Position numbers and translations under genes: made by a program. A stretch of DNA of 64,000 nt from the NCBI GenBank assembly GCA_027483645.1, contig JAIXUD010000009.1:52814-116813 (forward strand). Direction: 5' to 3'. Below are positions 43,690 to 52,798 of the stretch, one piece after another (position 1 is the first letter of the stretch; every line of letters starts with the position of its first letter). The notes below the pieces were generated by a model, which saw nothing but the letters and a program-made list of their open reading frames with translations, did not search any database and was not told the DNA's origin. This DNA comes from Sphingobacteriales bacterium (lineage in GTDB: Bacteria > Bacteroidota > Bacteroidia > Chitinophagales > CAIOSU01).

Positions 43690-44073
43690 GTGATAAAGAA
43701 TTTAAATGCCCCGTTAGTGGCAATGTTGTTGACACTCTGTTTTGCCATTACCTCCTGCGAAAGCTCAAGGGAGAAACAAATTGTGGGCAAGTGGCAATAC
43801 GCTAGCTGGAAAATGGCAGGTGAAACCATTGATTTGAACAACCTCGGCAACCCAGTTGTCGACTTTCAAGAAGGTGGTATCTTTATTGTAAAAGCAGGCT
43901 TTCAAGAAAATACAGAAAAGTGGAGGCTGGATAAGGATACCTTGTTTTTCGAACAAAAGGATGGCAACACCCAAAAGCACTTGCTGAATATAGTGGGGAA
44001 CGATACGTTGAAATTAACAGGTGCATCAGGCGATTGGCCTACAGAGCTGCTTTTGGTAAGGATAAAAGAATAG
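43690..44073 (+). CDS. Small lipocalin-like lipoprotein
   Basis: A 127-residue protein starting at GTG 43690. The signal ends in a lipobox (AITSC), so it should be a lipoprotein. The rest, with IVGKWQYASWKMAG at the start and short beta strands after it, resembles small lipocalin-like domains of Bacteroidota. The ligand is unknown. A TATTTTTG -7-like element lies about 35 bases upstream. NfeD and FloA follow in the same direction, 9 bases after its stop. Confidence 0.65.
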   Translation: MIKNLNAPLVAMLLTLCFAITSCESSREKQIVGKWQYASWKMAGETIDLNNLGNPVVDFQEGGIFIVKAGFQENTEKWRLDKDTLFFEQKDGNTQKHLLNIVGNDTLKLTGASGDWPTELLLVRIKE

Positions 44074-44082
44074 ATTATTGAT

Positions 44083-44559
44083 ATGGATATCTACCTGGTT
44101 ATTGCGCTTATTGTACTGGGTGTATTGCTAGTAGTACTAGAAATTTTGGTGGTGCCTGGCACTACTGTTATCGGTATTATTGGGGGCATATTAATGGGGG
44201 TGGGTGTAATATTAGCTTACAGCACCCAAGAGGATGCGATGATTGGCCATTATACTTTGGCGGGGACTTCGGTAGCAACGGTAATACTGCTATATTGGGC
44301 CTATAAAGTGCTGCGATCGAAAAAGTACTCGCTGTACGATGTTATCGATGGGCAGGTAAACGTACTTGAACCGGGTACGGTAAAAGTTGGCGATGAAGGC
44401 ATTACCTTGGGTTACTTAAGGCTCGGCGGAAAGGCAAACATAAATGGGCATCGGTTGGAAGTGTTTTCACAAAGCGAGATGATACCGGCTGATACCCGCA
44501 TAGAAGTGATAAAAATTGACGGAAATAAAATAATAGTAAAACCACTAACTACTACTTAA
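44083..44559 (+). CDS. NfeD-family membrane protein
   Basis: A 158-residue short-type NfeD protein without the protease domain. Two or three N-terminal hydrophobic segments (about 3-24, 27-46, 58-76) are followed by a soluble OB-fold (about 95-155) with the pattern G..G.....LR.GGKA.I.G..LEV. NfeD proteins are encoded beside flotillin-like proteins and are thought to organise membrane microdomains with them. It ends one base before floA starts. Confidence 0.9.
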   Translation: MDIYLVIALIVLGVLLVVLEILVVPGTTVIGIIGGILMGVGVILAYSTQEDAMIGHYTLAGTSVATVILLYWAYKVLRSKKYSLYDVIDGQVNVLEPGTVKVGDEGITLGYLRLGGKANINGHRLEVFSQSEMIPADTRIEVIKIDGNKIIVKPLTTT

Positions 44560-44560
44560 T

Positions 44561-45547
44561 ATGGAAATCATCATTATAGTCGGCGCAGTCCTAGTAGGGC
44601 TCATTGTATTCATGTACTTTGTGCCCTTCCCACTCTGGATATCGGCATTGCTTTCGGGCGTAAACGTAAGCTTGATTCAGTTGGTGTTTATGCGCATCCG
44701 TAAGGTGCCGCCAACCGTTATCGTAAATGCCTTGATTACCTCGCACAAAGCTGGCCTGCAGCTTACCCGTAACGACCTTGAGGCGCATTACCTAGCTGGT
44801 GGACATGTGGTAAATGTGGTAAAAGCGCTTATTTCAGCCCAAAAAGCCAATATCGATTTGAGCTTCAAAGCGGCTACCGCAATCGATTTGGCTGGCCGTG
44901 ATGTGTTTCAAGCGGTGCAGATGAGCGTTAACCCTAAAGTAATTGATACCCCACCGGTAACGGCTGTAGCTAAAGACGGCATCCAGTTGATTGCCAAGGC
45001 GCGTGTAACCGTAAGGGCCAACATCAAGCAATTGGTGGGTGGCGCTGGTGAAGAAACCGTATTGGCCCGTGTAGGCGAAGGCGTGGTATCTTCCATCGGC
45101 TCGGCAGCCTCGCACAAAACAGTTCTCGAAAACCCTGATTTGATATCGAAAGCCGTATTGGCAAAAGGTTTGGACAGCGGCACAGCTTTCGAGATTCTAT
45201 CCATCGATATAGCCGACGTAGATATTGGCAAAAACATTGGCGCGGTGCTACAAACCGACCAAGCCATTGCTGATAAGAACATCGCCCAAGCCCGTGCAGA
45301 AGAGCGCCGTGCCATGGCCGTGGCTTACGAGCAAGAGATGAAAGCAAAAGCCCAAGAGGCCCGTGCAAAGGTTATTGAGGCGGAAGCCGAAATACCGAAG
45401 GCTATTGCAGAAGCTTTCCGCTCTGGTAACCTTGGCATAATGGACTACAACCGCATCAAAAACATTGAAGCTGACACCAGTATGCGTGAAAGTTTTGGTA
45501 GAGATAGTGGAGCGCAAAAAAAATCTCCAGGAAATGATGACAAGTAA
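44561..45547 (+). CDS. floA: Flotillin-like protein FloA
   Basis: A 328-residue protein with an N-terminal membrane hairpin (about 1-40), an SPFH-type domain (about 50-230; [17 protein letters not shown] and [18 protein letters not shown] are typical) and an Ala/Glu-rich coiled coil (about 240-300, [20 protein letters not shown]). FloA scaffolds membrane microdomains in bacteria. The gene is preceded by nfeD with a 1-base gap, the usual pair, and followed by a tRNA-Arg gene 45 bases downstream. Confidence 0.95.
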   Translation: MEIIIIVGAVLVGLIVFMYFVPFPLWISALLSGVNVSLIQLVFMRIRKVPPTVIVNALITSHKAGLQLTRNDLEAHYLAGGHVVNVVKALISAQKANIDLSFKAATAIDLAGRDVFQAVQMSVNPKVIDTPPVTAVAKDGIQLIAKARVTVRANIKQLVGGAGEETVLARVGEGVVSSIGSAASHKTVLENPDLISKAVLAKGLDSGTAFEILSIDIADVDIGKNIGAVLQTDQAIADKNIAQARAEERRAMAVAYEQEMKAKAQEARAKVIEAEAEIPKAIAEAFRSGNLGIMDYNRIKNIEADTSMRESFGRDSGAQKKSPGNDDK

Positions 45548-45592
45548 CTGAAAATTTGCGATATTTGCATTTCCTAAGCAATTAGGACGGAC

Positions 45593-45666
45593 GCATTTGT
45601 AGCTCAATTGGATAGAGCATCTCACTACGGATGAGAAGGTTTGGGGTTCGAATCCCTACAAGTGCA
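45593..45666 (+). tRNA. tRNA-Arg (anticodon ACG)
   Basis: A full cloverleaf folds: acceptor GCATTTG with CAAGTGC (one G-T pair), D stem GCTC/GAGC, anticodon stem TCTCA/TGAGA with loop CTACGGA (anticodon ACG at 45627-45629), and T arm TGGGG-TTCGAAT-CCCTA. The discriminator is A and CCA is not encoded. ACG would be read as ICG after deamination. A terminator follows. Confidence 0.95.
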
Positions 45667-45670
45667 CTGA

Positions 45671-45703
45671 AAGCCTTTTCGTTTAAAACGAGAAGGCTTT
45701 TTT
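45671..45703 (+). terminator. Terminator after tRNA-Arg
   Basis: AAGCCTTTTCGTTT and AAACGAGAAGGCTT form a hairpin followed by T residues. An identical copy lies at 45792-45824. Confidence 0.85.
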
Positions 45704-45718
45704 GTTTTACCTTAATCA

Positions 45719-45787
45719 TTTCACTACGGATGAGAAGGTTTGGGGTTCGAACGGCACAGCCCTCACGAAGTAATCCCTACAAGTGCA
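45719..45787 (+). pseudogene. Partial tRNA-Arg copy 1 (3' half with 22-base insert)
   Basis: The sequence repeats tRNA-Arg from the anticodon stem (TCACTACGGATGAGAAGG) to the 3' end. The T-loop is interrupted: after TTCGAA come 22 extra bases (CGGCACAGCCCTCACGAAGT, then AA) before TCCCTACAAGTGCA. The acceptor 5' strand and D arm are missing, so it cannot be a tRNA. The adjoining terminator is also copied. Confidence 0.8.
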
Positions 45788-45791
45788 CTGA

Positions 45792-45824
45792 AAGCCTTTT
45801 CGTTTAAAACGAGAAGGCTTTTTT
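45792..45824 (+). terminator. Second copy of the tRNA-Arg terminator
   Basis: The same hairpin and T run as at 45671-45703, following partial copy 1 at the same distance as the original follows the tRNA. Confidence 0.8.
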
Positions 45825-45840
45825 GTTTTACCTTAATCAT

Positions 45841-45908
45841 CTCACTACGGATGAGAAGGTTTGGGGTTCGAACGGCGCAGCCCTCACGAAGTAATCTCTA
45901 CAAGTGCG
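45841..45908 (+). pseudogene. Partial tRNA-Arg copy 2 (3' half with the same 22-base insert)
   Basis: A second 3'-half copy, 121 bases after the first, with nearly the same insert (CGGCGCAGCCCTCACGAAGT, then AA; one base differs). The 3' part is slightly changed (TCTCTACAAGTGCG). It is followed by a different hairpin, AAGGCTA/TAGCCTT (45914-45938), with a T-rich end. Confidence 0.8.
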
Positions 45909-45944
45909 CTACCAAGGCTATACCGTGCGGTTTAGCCTTTTTCG

Positions 45945-46174
45945 TTTTATGCCAAATAAAACCAATCATTTACCATACTTACATGCACTACGGCGAAACT
46001 TTCCACCGGTTTAACAAAGATATGGCTGCAGCTGTAAAAAAGGGGTTAATCGACCATGGAGAAGGTAATATATAATACTCGTAAATAAGCACAATGATAC
46101 TTGAGTTGTTACAACTAGTACCATGTCACAACATTATACCTAGGAGTTTTTCCGCACGACATCATATCATGTTG
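45945..46174. other. Interval between the tRNA cassettes and the efflux operon
   Basis: No supported gene. A 30-codon reading frame at 45983-46075 starts with ATG but has no recognisable relative or signal. Confidence 0.4.
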
Positions 46175-46219
46175 CAAAAAAAATCAGAGATTAGGCTGAT
46201 GCTTTCGCCTCAGCCTAAT
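46175..46219 (-). terminator. Terminator of the heavy-metal efflux operon
   Basis: On the minus strand ATTAGGCTGA (46219-46210) pairs perfectly with TCAGCCTAAT (46199-46190), followed by a run of eight T. It begins 7 bases after the stop of the TolC-like gene. Confidence 0.9.
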
Positions 46220-46225
46220 ATAATG

Positions 46226-47407
46226 CTACAAAGTATATCGGTATAGTTCCGCCAACACCAAGTAATAATCGCGCTCTGTTTCCAAATAGCCATTCAGGGC
46301 ATTGTAGTAATAGCCCGTTTCCATAAAATATTCAATGGTGCTTATCTGCCCATAAGCTAGCGACTTATCGAGCAACGGCTTGTTATCCAGCGACTGGAAT
46401 ACCTGCTGATATTGCGTGAGGGTTACTTTTAAGTTTTCGTAGCGCTCGTATAATTGCTTTACCTCGTAGTAGTGCTCGTTGCTGTGCTCCTGCAACTCCA
46501 TTTCGGCAAACATAATCTGCGATTGCTGCAGCTTTACTGTGCCCTTTTGTTGCCACAGCGGGATGGAAATACCCCCATGCACACCGTTAAATTTCTGCCC
46601 CAAAATGGCTTGGTAGTGGTAGCCAACCTCTAGCTTTGGCAACCATAAAGCCTTGCTCACTTCCAACTCCTTTTGCGAAACCACCCGTTCCTGCTCCAAG
46701 TACTGGCGCAATGGGTCGGTGGATTCTATATCGCTTTCTATCTGCTCAAAAGGGGGTACCAGCGGCACCAATGGATAACTGGTATCAGCAAAAGTGATCA
46801 CGTTGCCGCCGTTAAGTTCGGTAAGATGCTGATTGAGCTGATTGATTTGAGAGCGGTTCATTTGCAAATCCTTATCAATCTCAATTAATTGTAGCTTCGC
46901 CTTATTCACATCCAATGCATTACCATCGCCCTTATCAAGTTTTACTTGAAAGTCGTTAGCTATTTTGGCCACGTCTTTCTGGCGCTGCACAAGCTGTATT
47001 TGCAGCTTATTAAGGTATACCAATTGTATGCAAACAGACTTTGCGCTTAGCAAAACTTCTTGCCGCTTGGCCATAAACAGCATATCAGTTTGCAATTGTT
47101 GCTGGCCCGATAGCTGCTTTTTCCTAGCATATACCAGAGGGAAATCGAACGCTTGGGTAACGGTAAGATCGGTCTGGTTGCCGGCGTTGGCAGGCCTGCC
47201 GAACATATAATCGTACTCAAACACCGGGTCGGTAGGTGCTAGGCCAGTTTTATAGGCAAGCTTTTGCGTCTCGGAGTATTGCTGTGCTAGTAGGATGGTT
47301 TTGTTATTGTTGCCAATGGCCGCCAGCACACTATCCAAAGTGGATTGTGCGCTTACGTTCAACCCAATACCCACTATAAATAAGGTCAGTATAAAATGCC
47401 TTTTCAT
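46226..47407 (-). CDS. TolC/CusC-like outer-membrane efflux protein
   Basis: A 393-residue exported protein with a signal peptide (to Ala20-Gln21) and the two long helical repeats of outer-membrane efflux factors (Gln-, Leu- and Lys-rich coiled coils at about 90-215 and 240-385). It would form the outer-membrane channel of a CzcCBA/CusCBA-type pump. It starts 4 bases inside the end of the RND pump gene and is the last gene of the operon, before a terminator. Confidence 0.88.
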   Translation of the reverse strand: MKRHFILTLFIVGIGLNVSAQSTLDSVLAAIGNNNKTILLAQQYSETQKLAYKTGLAPTDPVFEYDYMFGRPANAGNQTDLTVTQAFDFPLVYARKKQLSGQQQLQTDMLFMAKRQEVLLSAKSVCIQLVYLNKLQIQLVQRQKDVAKIANDFQVKLDKGDGNALDVNKAKLQLIEIDKDLQMNRSQINQLNQHLTELNGGNVITFADTSYPLVPLVPPFEQIESDIESTDPLRQYLEQERVVSQKELEVSKALWLPKLEVGYHYQAILGQKFNGVHGGISIPLWQQKGTVKLQQSQIMFAEMELQEHSNEHYYEVKQLYERYENLKVTLTQYQQVFQSLDNKPLLDKSLAYGQISTIEYFMETGYYYNALNGYLETERDYYLVLAELYRYTL

Positions 47408-50400
47408 ACGGTTGCATTTTTGTAGTTTGATAGATAATACACCACAGGTACAATAAAGATGTTGAGCAGCGTGGAGGTGAGCAGCCCGCCCAGTATTACA
47501 ATTGCCATAGGGCTTTGTATCTCGTTGCCGGGTAGGTCGCCAGCAATAGCCATTGGGATGAGTGCCAAGCCCGCTGAAAGCGCCGTCATCAATATCGGGC
47601 TTAGGCGGTCTTTGGAGCCTTGCACCACAGTATGGTATAGGTCGTGGCCTTCTGCTTGCAAGGTTTGGTAATGCGATACGAGCAATATGCCGTTCCTAGT
47701 TGCTACGCCAAACAACGTGATAAACCCAATGATAGACGGGATGCTCAATATGCCGGATGTAAAATAAATGCTAAACACGCCGCCAATTAACGCCAGCGGT
47801 AGGTTAAGCAGGATGATGGAGGAAATTTTAAAATTCTTAAACTCCTGGAACAACAACAGGAAGATGGCCAATAGCGATATACAAGAAGCTAGCAACAAGG
47901 TGCGCGATGCTGCTGCCTCTGCCTCGAACTGCCCGCCGTACTCTATGTGGTAGCCTTCAGGCAGTTTTACTTTTTCTTTTACCAGCAATTGTATCTCATC
48001 TACCACGCTTTTTTGGTCTCTGCCAGCCACGTTGGCCGATACTACGGTTTTGCGCTGCACGTTCTCCTTGCTGATAGTGCTTGGGCCGGTAGTGCTCACA
48101 ATATCGGCTACATAGTACAGCGGTATCGCGTTGCCTGCATGGGTGCTGATGAGCGTATTTTTGATGCTTTCCAACTTGTTTCTATTAGCATCGTCAAAGC
48201 GCAACACCATATTGAATTTGCGGCCATCTTCATAAACTTCCGAAACCACTTCGCCTGCCAAAGCCACATCCACAAACTCATTAAACTCACCCACGGTAAT
48301 ACCATAGTGCGCCAGCAAGTCTCGCTTAGCCTTAATTTGTATTTGAGGTATGTCAATCTGTTGCTCAACACTGAGGTCAACTAGCCCATCCACGTTTTGT
48401 ATCGCGGTTTTTATTTCGTTGGAAAGAGTATACAGCTTGTTCAAATCGCTACCGAAAATCTTAATGGCGATATTGGCTCTCGTACCCGAAAGCATGTGGT
48501 CGATACGGTGGCCGATAGGCTGACCGATAGTAACACTAGCGCCTGAAACACTCGCCAGCTTATCGCGTACATCCTTCATAAACCCTTCCTTACCACGCTT
48601 GCCCAAGGTGAAGGGCACCTCCACTTCCGATGAGTTTACGCCTTGTGCGTGCTCATCCAACTCGCTGCGGCCTGTGCGGCGCGTTACTACTTGTATTTCA
48701 GGAACGGTCAGCAGCACTTCCTCAACCTGTCGTCCAATCTTGTTACTTTCCTCCAGCGATATTCCCGGCATACTCACCACACCTATTACCAGCGAACCTT
48801 CATTGAACTCTGGCAAAAAGCTACGGCCCAGTTGACTCATCAGCACCAGCGAAACGATGAACAACACCACCGCAATGGCAATCATCGCCAGCTTGGCGCG
48901 CATCACCTTTTCCAGCGCTTTGCTGTACAGGCGTTGCAGGTTGCGTACCACCCAGCTTTCGGTATGGTCGCCTTGTAAAAATTTTTTGGTGGCCAATAGA
49001 TAACTGGCCAATACCGGCGTAAGCGTAATGGAAATAACCAACGAGGCTGCCAGCGATACAATAAACGCAATGCCCAGCGGTGCCAGCAACTTACCCTCCA
49101 TACCCGAAAGAAAGAACAAAGGCACAAACGCTACGATGATAATAAGCGTGGCATTGATGATCGAGGTGCGGATTTCCACCGACGCATCGAATATCACCGA
49201 GAACTTGTCTTTGCGCTTGGCTTCGGGTTTCAGTGCGTTTTCTTTGAGGCGCTTTAATACGTTCTCCACGTCAATAATGGCATCATCCACCAGCGAACCG
49301 ATGGCAATAGCCATACCGCCGAGACTCATGGTATTGAAGGTAAAGCCCAGCCAATCCAAAGTAAGGATGGCAACCAACAACGAAATAGGGATAGCCAACA
49401 AAGAAATCAATGTGGCGCGCCAGTTCATCAAAAACAGAAAGAGCACAATGATTACGAAGATGCTGCCCTCATAAAGGGTTTTGGTAATGTTGCTAATAGA
49501 GCCATTAATAAAATCGGCCTGGCGGAAAATGTGCGTATCGATTTTGATGTCCGCGGGTAGATTGGCCTGTATCTGCGCAATTGCTGTATCTATTTTTTCA
49601 GTAAGCTCCAGGGTATTGGTGGATGGCTGCTTGGTAACGGTAATTACGACAGCTGGATTACCGTTTTTTGAGGCATCGCCAATTTTGGGTGCGGCGCCTA
49701 CACGTATCTCGGCCACATCCTCAATCTTCACGGGATTTTCGCCTACCATTTTTATCACGGCCTTGCCCAGTTCATCAATATCGCTGGTACGGCCAATGCC
49801 ACGCACAATGTACTCGTTGCCATATTCATTTAAAAGCCCGCCTGAAGCATTGCTGTTGGCCTGCCTGCTGGCAGTGAGCAATTCATCCAGCGTTACCTTG
49901 TACTGCGCCATCTTTTGGGGCGAGGCAAGTATTTGGTACTGCTTGTACTCGCCACCAATAATAACCGCTTGGGCAACGCCGCCAGTAGCCAATAGCCTTG
50001 GGCGTATCGTCCAATCGGCGAGGGTGCGCAGGTCCATTTTAGAAGTACTGTCCGCGGTAAGGCTGATGAGCATAATCTCGCCCATAATGCTCGATTGCGG
50101 TGCCATGGTGGGGTTGCCCACGCCTTCGGGCAGGCTCTCGGCTATGGTTATGATTTTCTCGTTCACCACTTGGCGCGCCTTGAAAATATCGGTATTCCAC
50201 TCAAACTCCACCCAAACGATGGAGAGCCCCACCGACGACGACGACCGCACGCGCCGCACATTGGCCGCACCGTTTACCGATGTCTCGATAGGGAAGGTAA
50301 CTAGTTGCTCCACCTCTTCAGGCGCCATGCCGTGCGCCTCGGTAATTACTACCACCGTAGGGGCGGTAAGGTCAGGGAAAATATCCACCTCCATTTGGGT

Positions 50401-50493
50401 GGCGGTATAGCTGCCAAAAACTATGAGCAGCACTGTAGCGCCCATAACCATTAACCTGTTATGCAGCGAAAAATGTATGATTTTGTTAAGCAT
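47404..50493 (-). CDS. Heavy-metal efflux RND transporter (CzcA/CusA family)
   Basis: A 1029-residue inner-membrane proton antiporter with 12 helices and two large periplasmic loops. The heavy-metal RND signature in TM4, with the proton-relay acidic residues, is GSLVDDAIIDVENVLKRL. The second loop holds RTGRSELDEHAQGVNSSEVE. Members export Cu/Ag or Zn/Co/Cd; the metal cannot be read safely here. It sits between the MFP gene (11-base gap) and the TolC-like gene (4-base overlap), forming the full CBA pump. Confidence 0.95.
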   Translation of the reverse strand: MLNKIIHFSLHNRLMVMGATVLLIVFGSYTATQMEVDIFPDLTAPTVVVITEAHGMAPEEVEQLVTFPIETSVNGAANVRRVRSSSSVGLSIVWVEFEWNTDIFKARQVVNEKIITIAESLPEGVGNPTMAPQSSIMGEIMLISLTADSTSKMDLRTLADWTIRPRLLATGGVAQAVIIGGEYKQYQILASPQKMAQYKVTLDELLTASRQANSNASGGLLNEYGNEYIVRGIGRTSDIDELGKAVIKMVGENPVKIEDVAEIRVGAAPKIGDASKNGNPAVVITVTKQPSTNTLELTEKIDTAIAQIQANLPADIKIDTHIFRQADFINGSISNITKTLYEGSIFVIIVLFLFLMNWRATLISLLAIPISLLVAILTLDWLGFTFNTMSLGGMAIAIGSLVDDAIIDVENVLKRLKENALKPEAKRKDKFSVIFDASVEIRTSIINATLIIIVAFVPLFFLSGMEGKLLAPLGIAFIVSLAASLVISITLTPVLASYLLATKKFLQGDHTESWVVRNLQRLYSKALEKVMRAKLAMIAIAVVLFIVSLVLMSQLGRSFLPEFNEGSLVIGVVSMPGISLEESNKIGRQVEEVLLTVPEIQVVTRRTGRSELDEHAQGVNSSEVEVPFTLGKRGKEGFMKDVRDKLASVSGASVTIGQPIGHRIDHMLSGTRANIAIKIFGSDLNKLYTLSNEIKTAIQNVDGLVDLSVEQQIDIPQIQIKAKRDLLAHYGITVGEFNEFVDVALAGEVVSEVYEDGRKFNMVLRFDDANRNKLESIKNTLISTHAGNAIPLYYVADIVSTTGPSTISKENVQRKTVVSANVAGRDQKSVVDEIQLLVKEKVKLPEGYHIEYGGQFEAEAAASRTLLLASCISLLAIFLLLFQEFKNFKISSIILLNLPLALIGGVFSIYFTSGILSIPSIIGFITLFGVATRNGILLVSHYQTLQAEGHDLYHTVVQGSKDRLSPILMTALSAGLALIPMAIAGDLPGNEIQSPMAIVILGGLLTSTLLNIFIVPVVYYLSNYKNATV

Positions 50494-50504
50494 TACAGTA
50501 GTGT

Positions 50505-52007
50505 TTAATGCTCGTGGCCGTGTGCAGGTATGGCACCGGAAGCGGTTGACAATTTAATTTGATAGGCACCCGTGCTCACCACACGCTCGCCCTCGGCTAC
50601 GCCGCTGAGGATTTGTACATTAATACCATCGGTACCGCCGAGCGTTACTTCACGCTTTTGGAAGCTTTCGCCGCCGGTCTGTACATACACAAAAAAGTGG
50701 CCTTGCTCTTCTAGAAGGGAAGTAGCCGGCATCACCAATGCATCAGGGATAACGGAGGTTTTAAGATAAACCTCTGTAAGTGAGCCAGGTATCAAGTTGC
50801 CAGTATTGTTTATCTCGAAAGTGATAGGGATAAACGGTGTCTCAGGGTCAGCAGTTTTACCGTAGGATACTACACGGCCTTGGAAGTCGGCCGTGTTCAG
50901 TATGTTACCAGTGCCTATTTCCTTAAAGTTGGCTGACTTTATGGTTGGCAGCATACTAAAGTACCGCTGCGATACATTGGCCTGCAATAGTAACTTCTTG
51001 TTTTGTGATATGGTTGCCAGTGGCGTGCCCGCTGCCACATATTGTCCTTCGCTTACCAAAATGTTCTTTACATATCCGCTCATCGGCGCCGAAACGCTCT
51101 GCCCTTTGCTGGAATAGTTTTTGGCGATGGCATTAAACGCAGTCTGTGCGTTATCAAAACGGGTTTTGGTTTCCAGCAGCTCCTTTTCGGAAATGATTTT
51201 GTCCTTCACCAATTCCTTCGCACGGTCATAGTCGGCTTTGGCTTTGTCGTAATCAGCCTTTAACTGCTTATAGTTAGCGTCGATGTTTCCTTCGGCTAGA
51301 TTGCCACCGCTGATGGTAAACATGCCACTGCCTTGGCTAATGGAAGTACCGATAATACTGGTGCCCGCAAATAGCACAATGCCACTAGCGCTGGCAGTTA
51401 CCGTCATTTCATCCCCAGGTGCAGCCAGTATTTTACCGCTGGTGGTTATCACATTATGGAACGGCTGCTTCAGCACGGGGGTATTGGCAAATGCAACCTT
51501 CCAGGCCTGTTCCTTCAGGTACACCACGTCGTTGGCGCCTGCCTCGTCGGCATCGCTTTCCATCGCTGTTTTATCATCGGCATACACGGTTATGTTCTCA
51601 ATTACAATGGTATCGGAGTAAGCTTTGGTATTAATAAGGAATACCAATTTGCCGGTGCCTGCTTGCTTAGGGGTAAGTGCTAGCCGAAAGATACCTGGGC
51701 TGGAGGGCTCTGCAGCCTCAGCGGAAGCTGTTTGTCCATCAACTATTAAAGATAGGTTGATGGTGCCTTCAGTAAGGGCTTTAAAGGTTTCGCCAAGTAC
51801 AGTAAAATGTGCGGCAAACTTGCTTTCTTTTCCTACAACAAGTGGCTTAAACTCTACAAAAAGCTCTGTACGCTGGGTGTAAACGGTATAGGCCAGCGGC
51901 TCAAGGCCTGCAGGCGAGTCGTGGCTATGGCCATGCTCGCCATGGTTCTGCACACAGCCCGATAGCATCGTAAGCACGATTACCAAAGGCAATAATATGT
52001 TTTTCAT
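50505..52007 (-). CDS. Heavy-metal efflux membrane-fusion lipoprotein (CzcB/CusB family)
   Basis: A 500-residue periplasmic adaptor. The signal ends in a lipobox (MLSGC), followed by a His-rich stretch NHGEHGHSHD; the C-terminus ends in GHGHEH-like His (AHGHEH), so both ends could bind metal. The middle contains the lipoyl/barrel-sandwich segments and a Lys/Asp-rich coiled hairpin (about 235-300). It joins the RND pump to the outer-membrane channel and may deliver metal. It is the second gene of the operon. Confidence 0.92.
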   Translation of the reverse strand: MKNILLPLVIVLTMLSGCVQNHGEHGHSHDSPAGLEPLAYTVYTQRTELFVEFKPLVVGKESKFAAHFTVLGETFKALTEGTINLSLIVDGQTASAEAAEPSSPGIFRLALTPKQAGTGKLVFLINTKAYSDTIVIENITVYADDKTAMESDADEAGANDVVYLKEQAWKVAFANTPVLKQPFHNVITTSGKILAAPGDEMTVTASASGIVLFAGTSIIGTSISQGSGMFTISGGNLAEGNIDANYKQLKADYDKAKADYDRAKELVKDKIISEKELLETKTRFDNAQTAFNAIAKNYSSKGQSVSAPMSGYVKNILVSEGQYVAAGTPLATISQNKKLLLQANVSQRYFSMLPTIKSANFKEIGTGNILNTADFQGRVVSYGKTADPETPFIPITFEINNTGNLIPGSLTEVYLKTSVIPDALVMPATSLLEEQGHFFVYVQTGGESFQKREVTLGGTDGINVQILSGVAEGERVVSTGAYQIKLSTASGAIPAHGHEH

Positions 52008-52096
52008 TCTGGGGGATATTGAAATGGATAATACGGTTGAACCGATGGCATTAACATACCATCAAAACGCTCTTCCTATCTTGAAGGAAAAACCGC

Positions 52097-52492
52097 TTAT
52101 GCCATTAAAACTGGTGGCCCACGAAGCCCTACCGAAGTGATGTAGACGTGGCTATAGAGCAGGTGCTCTAGCTGCGGCTTATGCAATATAAGCGGCAGCG
52201 TATCCTCATGTAACGAGAGCATGTGCGATACTAGGGCCAGCGAAACAAACTGCTGGTTAAAAATCTCGTTAGAATCTTTATTAACGGTATAGCTATCTAA
52301 TTGGTGGATGATATGCGAAAGCAACCCACCAAGCCCTTGCTCTTCCTCTCCGCCATGTTGGTGCTGTCCGGCACCATGGTGTTCGGCCAACTCATCCAAA
52401 CTTATGTGGTGGTGGTGCGGCACAAGGTTGTGGCCCAGTATGATTGCATTAGCAATCAACAGCAATAATATGGCCACATACTTTTTCAACAT
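52097..52492 (-). CDS. Small His-rich exported protein at the head of the efflux operon
   Basis: A 131-residue protein with an N-terminal hydrophobic segment (signal or anchor, about 4-20). Many His residues follow: LVPHHHH at 23-29, then HHGAGQHQHGG, and scattered His to the end. It lies 89 bases upstream of the czcB-like gene on the same strand. Similar small His-rich proteins are common at this place in Bacteroidota metal-efflux operons. I infer a periplasmic metal-binding or sensing role; no known domain is evident. Confidence 0.75.
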   Translation of the reverse strand: MLKKYVAILLLLIANAIILGHNLVPHHHHISLDELAEHHGAGQHQHGGEEEQGLGGLLSHIIHQLDSYTVNKDSNEIFNQQFVSLALVSHMLSLHEDTLPLILHKPQLEHLLYSHVYITSVGLRGPPVLMA

Positions 52493-52798
52493 CGGCGAAA
52501 GTTACGCATTATACTGTAACGATGCAATTGAATCTCTAAAGTGCTACTTAGCAAACATTAATTCATAACAAGATAAAATATGGCTTACTTTTACCATTAT
52601 GTATACAGTTAATATAATAATCAAGCCCAACAATACAGATTTAGCCAATGCAGAAAACCATTAACATGGATGCCCTCAGTGTTAGTATTCGGAAGAACAG
52701 GCAGCTCTAAGTAAGGTGAACTAAAAATAATGTGCAAGGAAATATTATTTTAGATTTCCATTGAGGTTTAGTATCCATTTTCATTACAGTAATTACTA
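52493..52798. other. Divergent regulatory interval, efflux operon / LytS kinase
   Basis: An AT-rich 306-base interval with no gene. It should hold promoters for both directions, but I see no consensus pair clear enough to mark. Confidence 0.4.

Noticed and set aside
45740..46075. 111-codon open frame over the partial tRNA copies
   Set aside because: It is read through the tRNA cassettes and terminators, so its length reflects the repeats, not coding.
52493..52798. LytTR-type direct-repeat binding sites before the kinase gene
   Set aside because: I found only loose partial matches in AT-rich sequence, not a spaced pair that I could defend.
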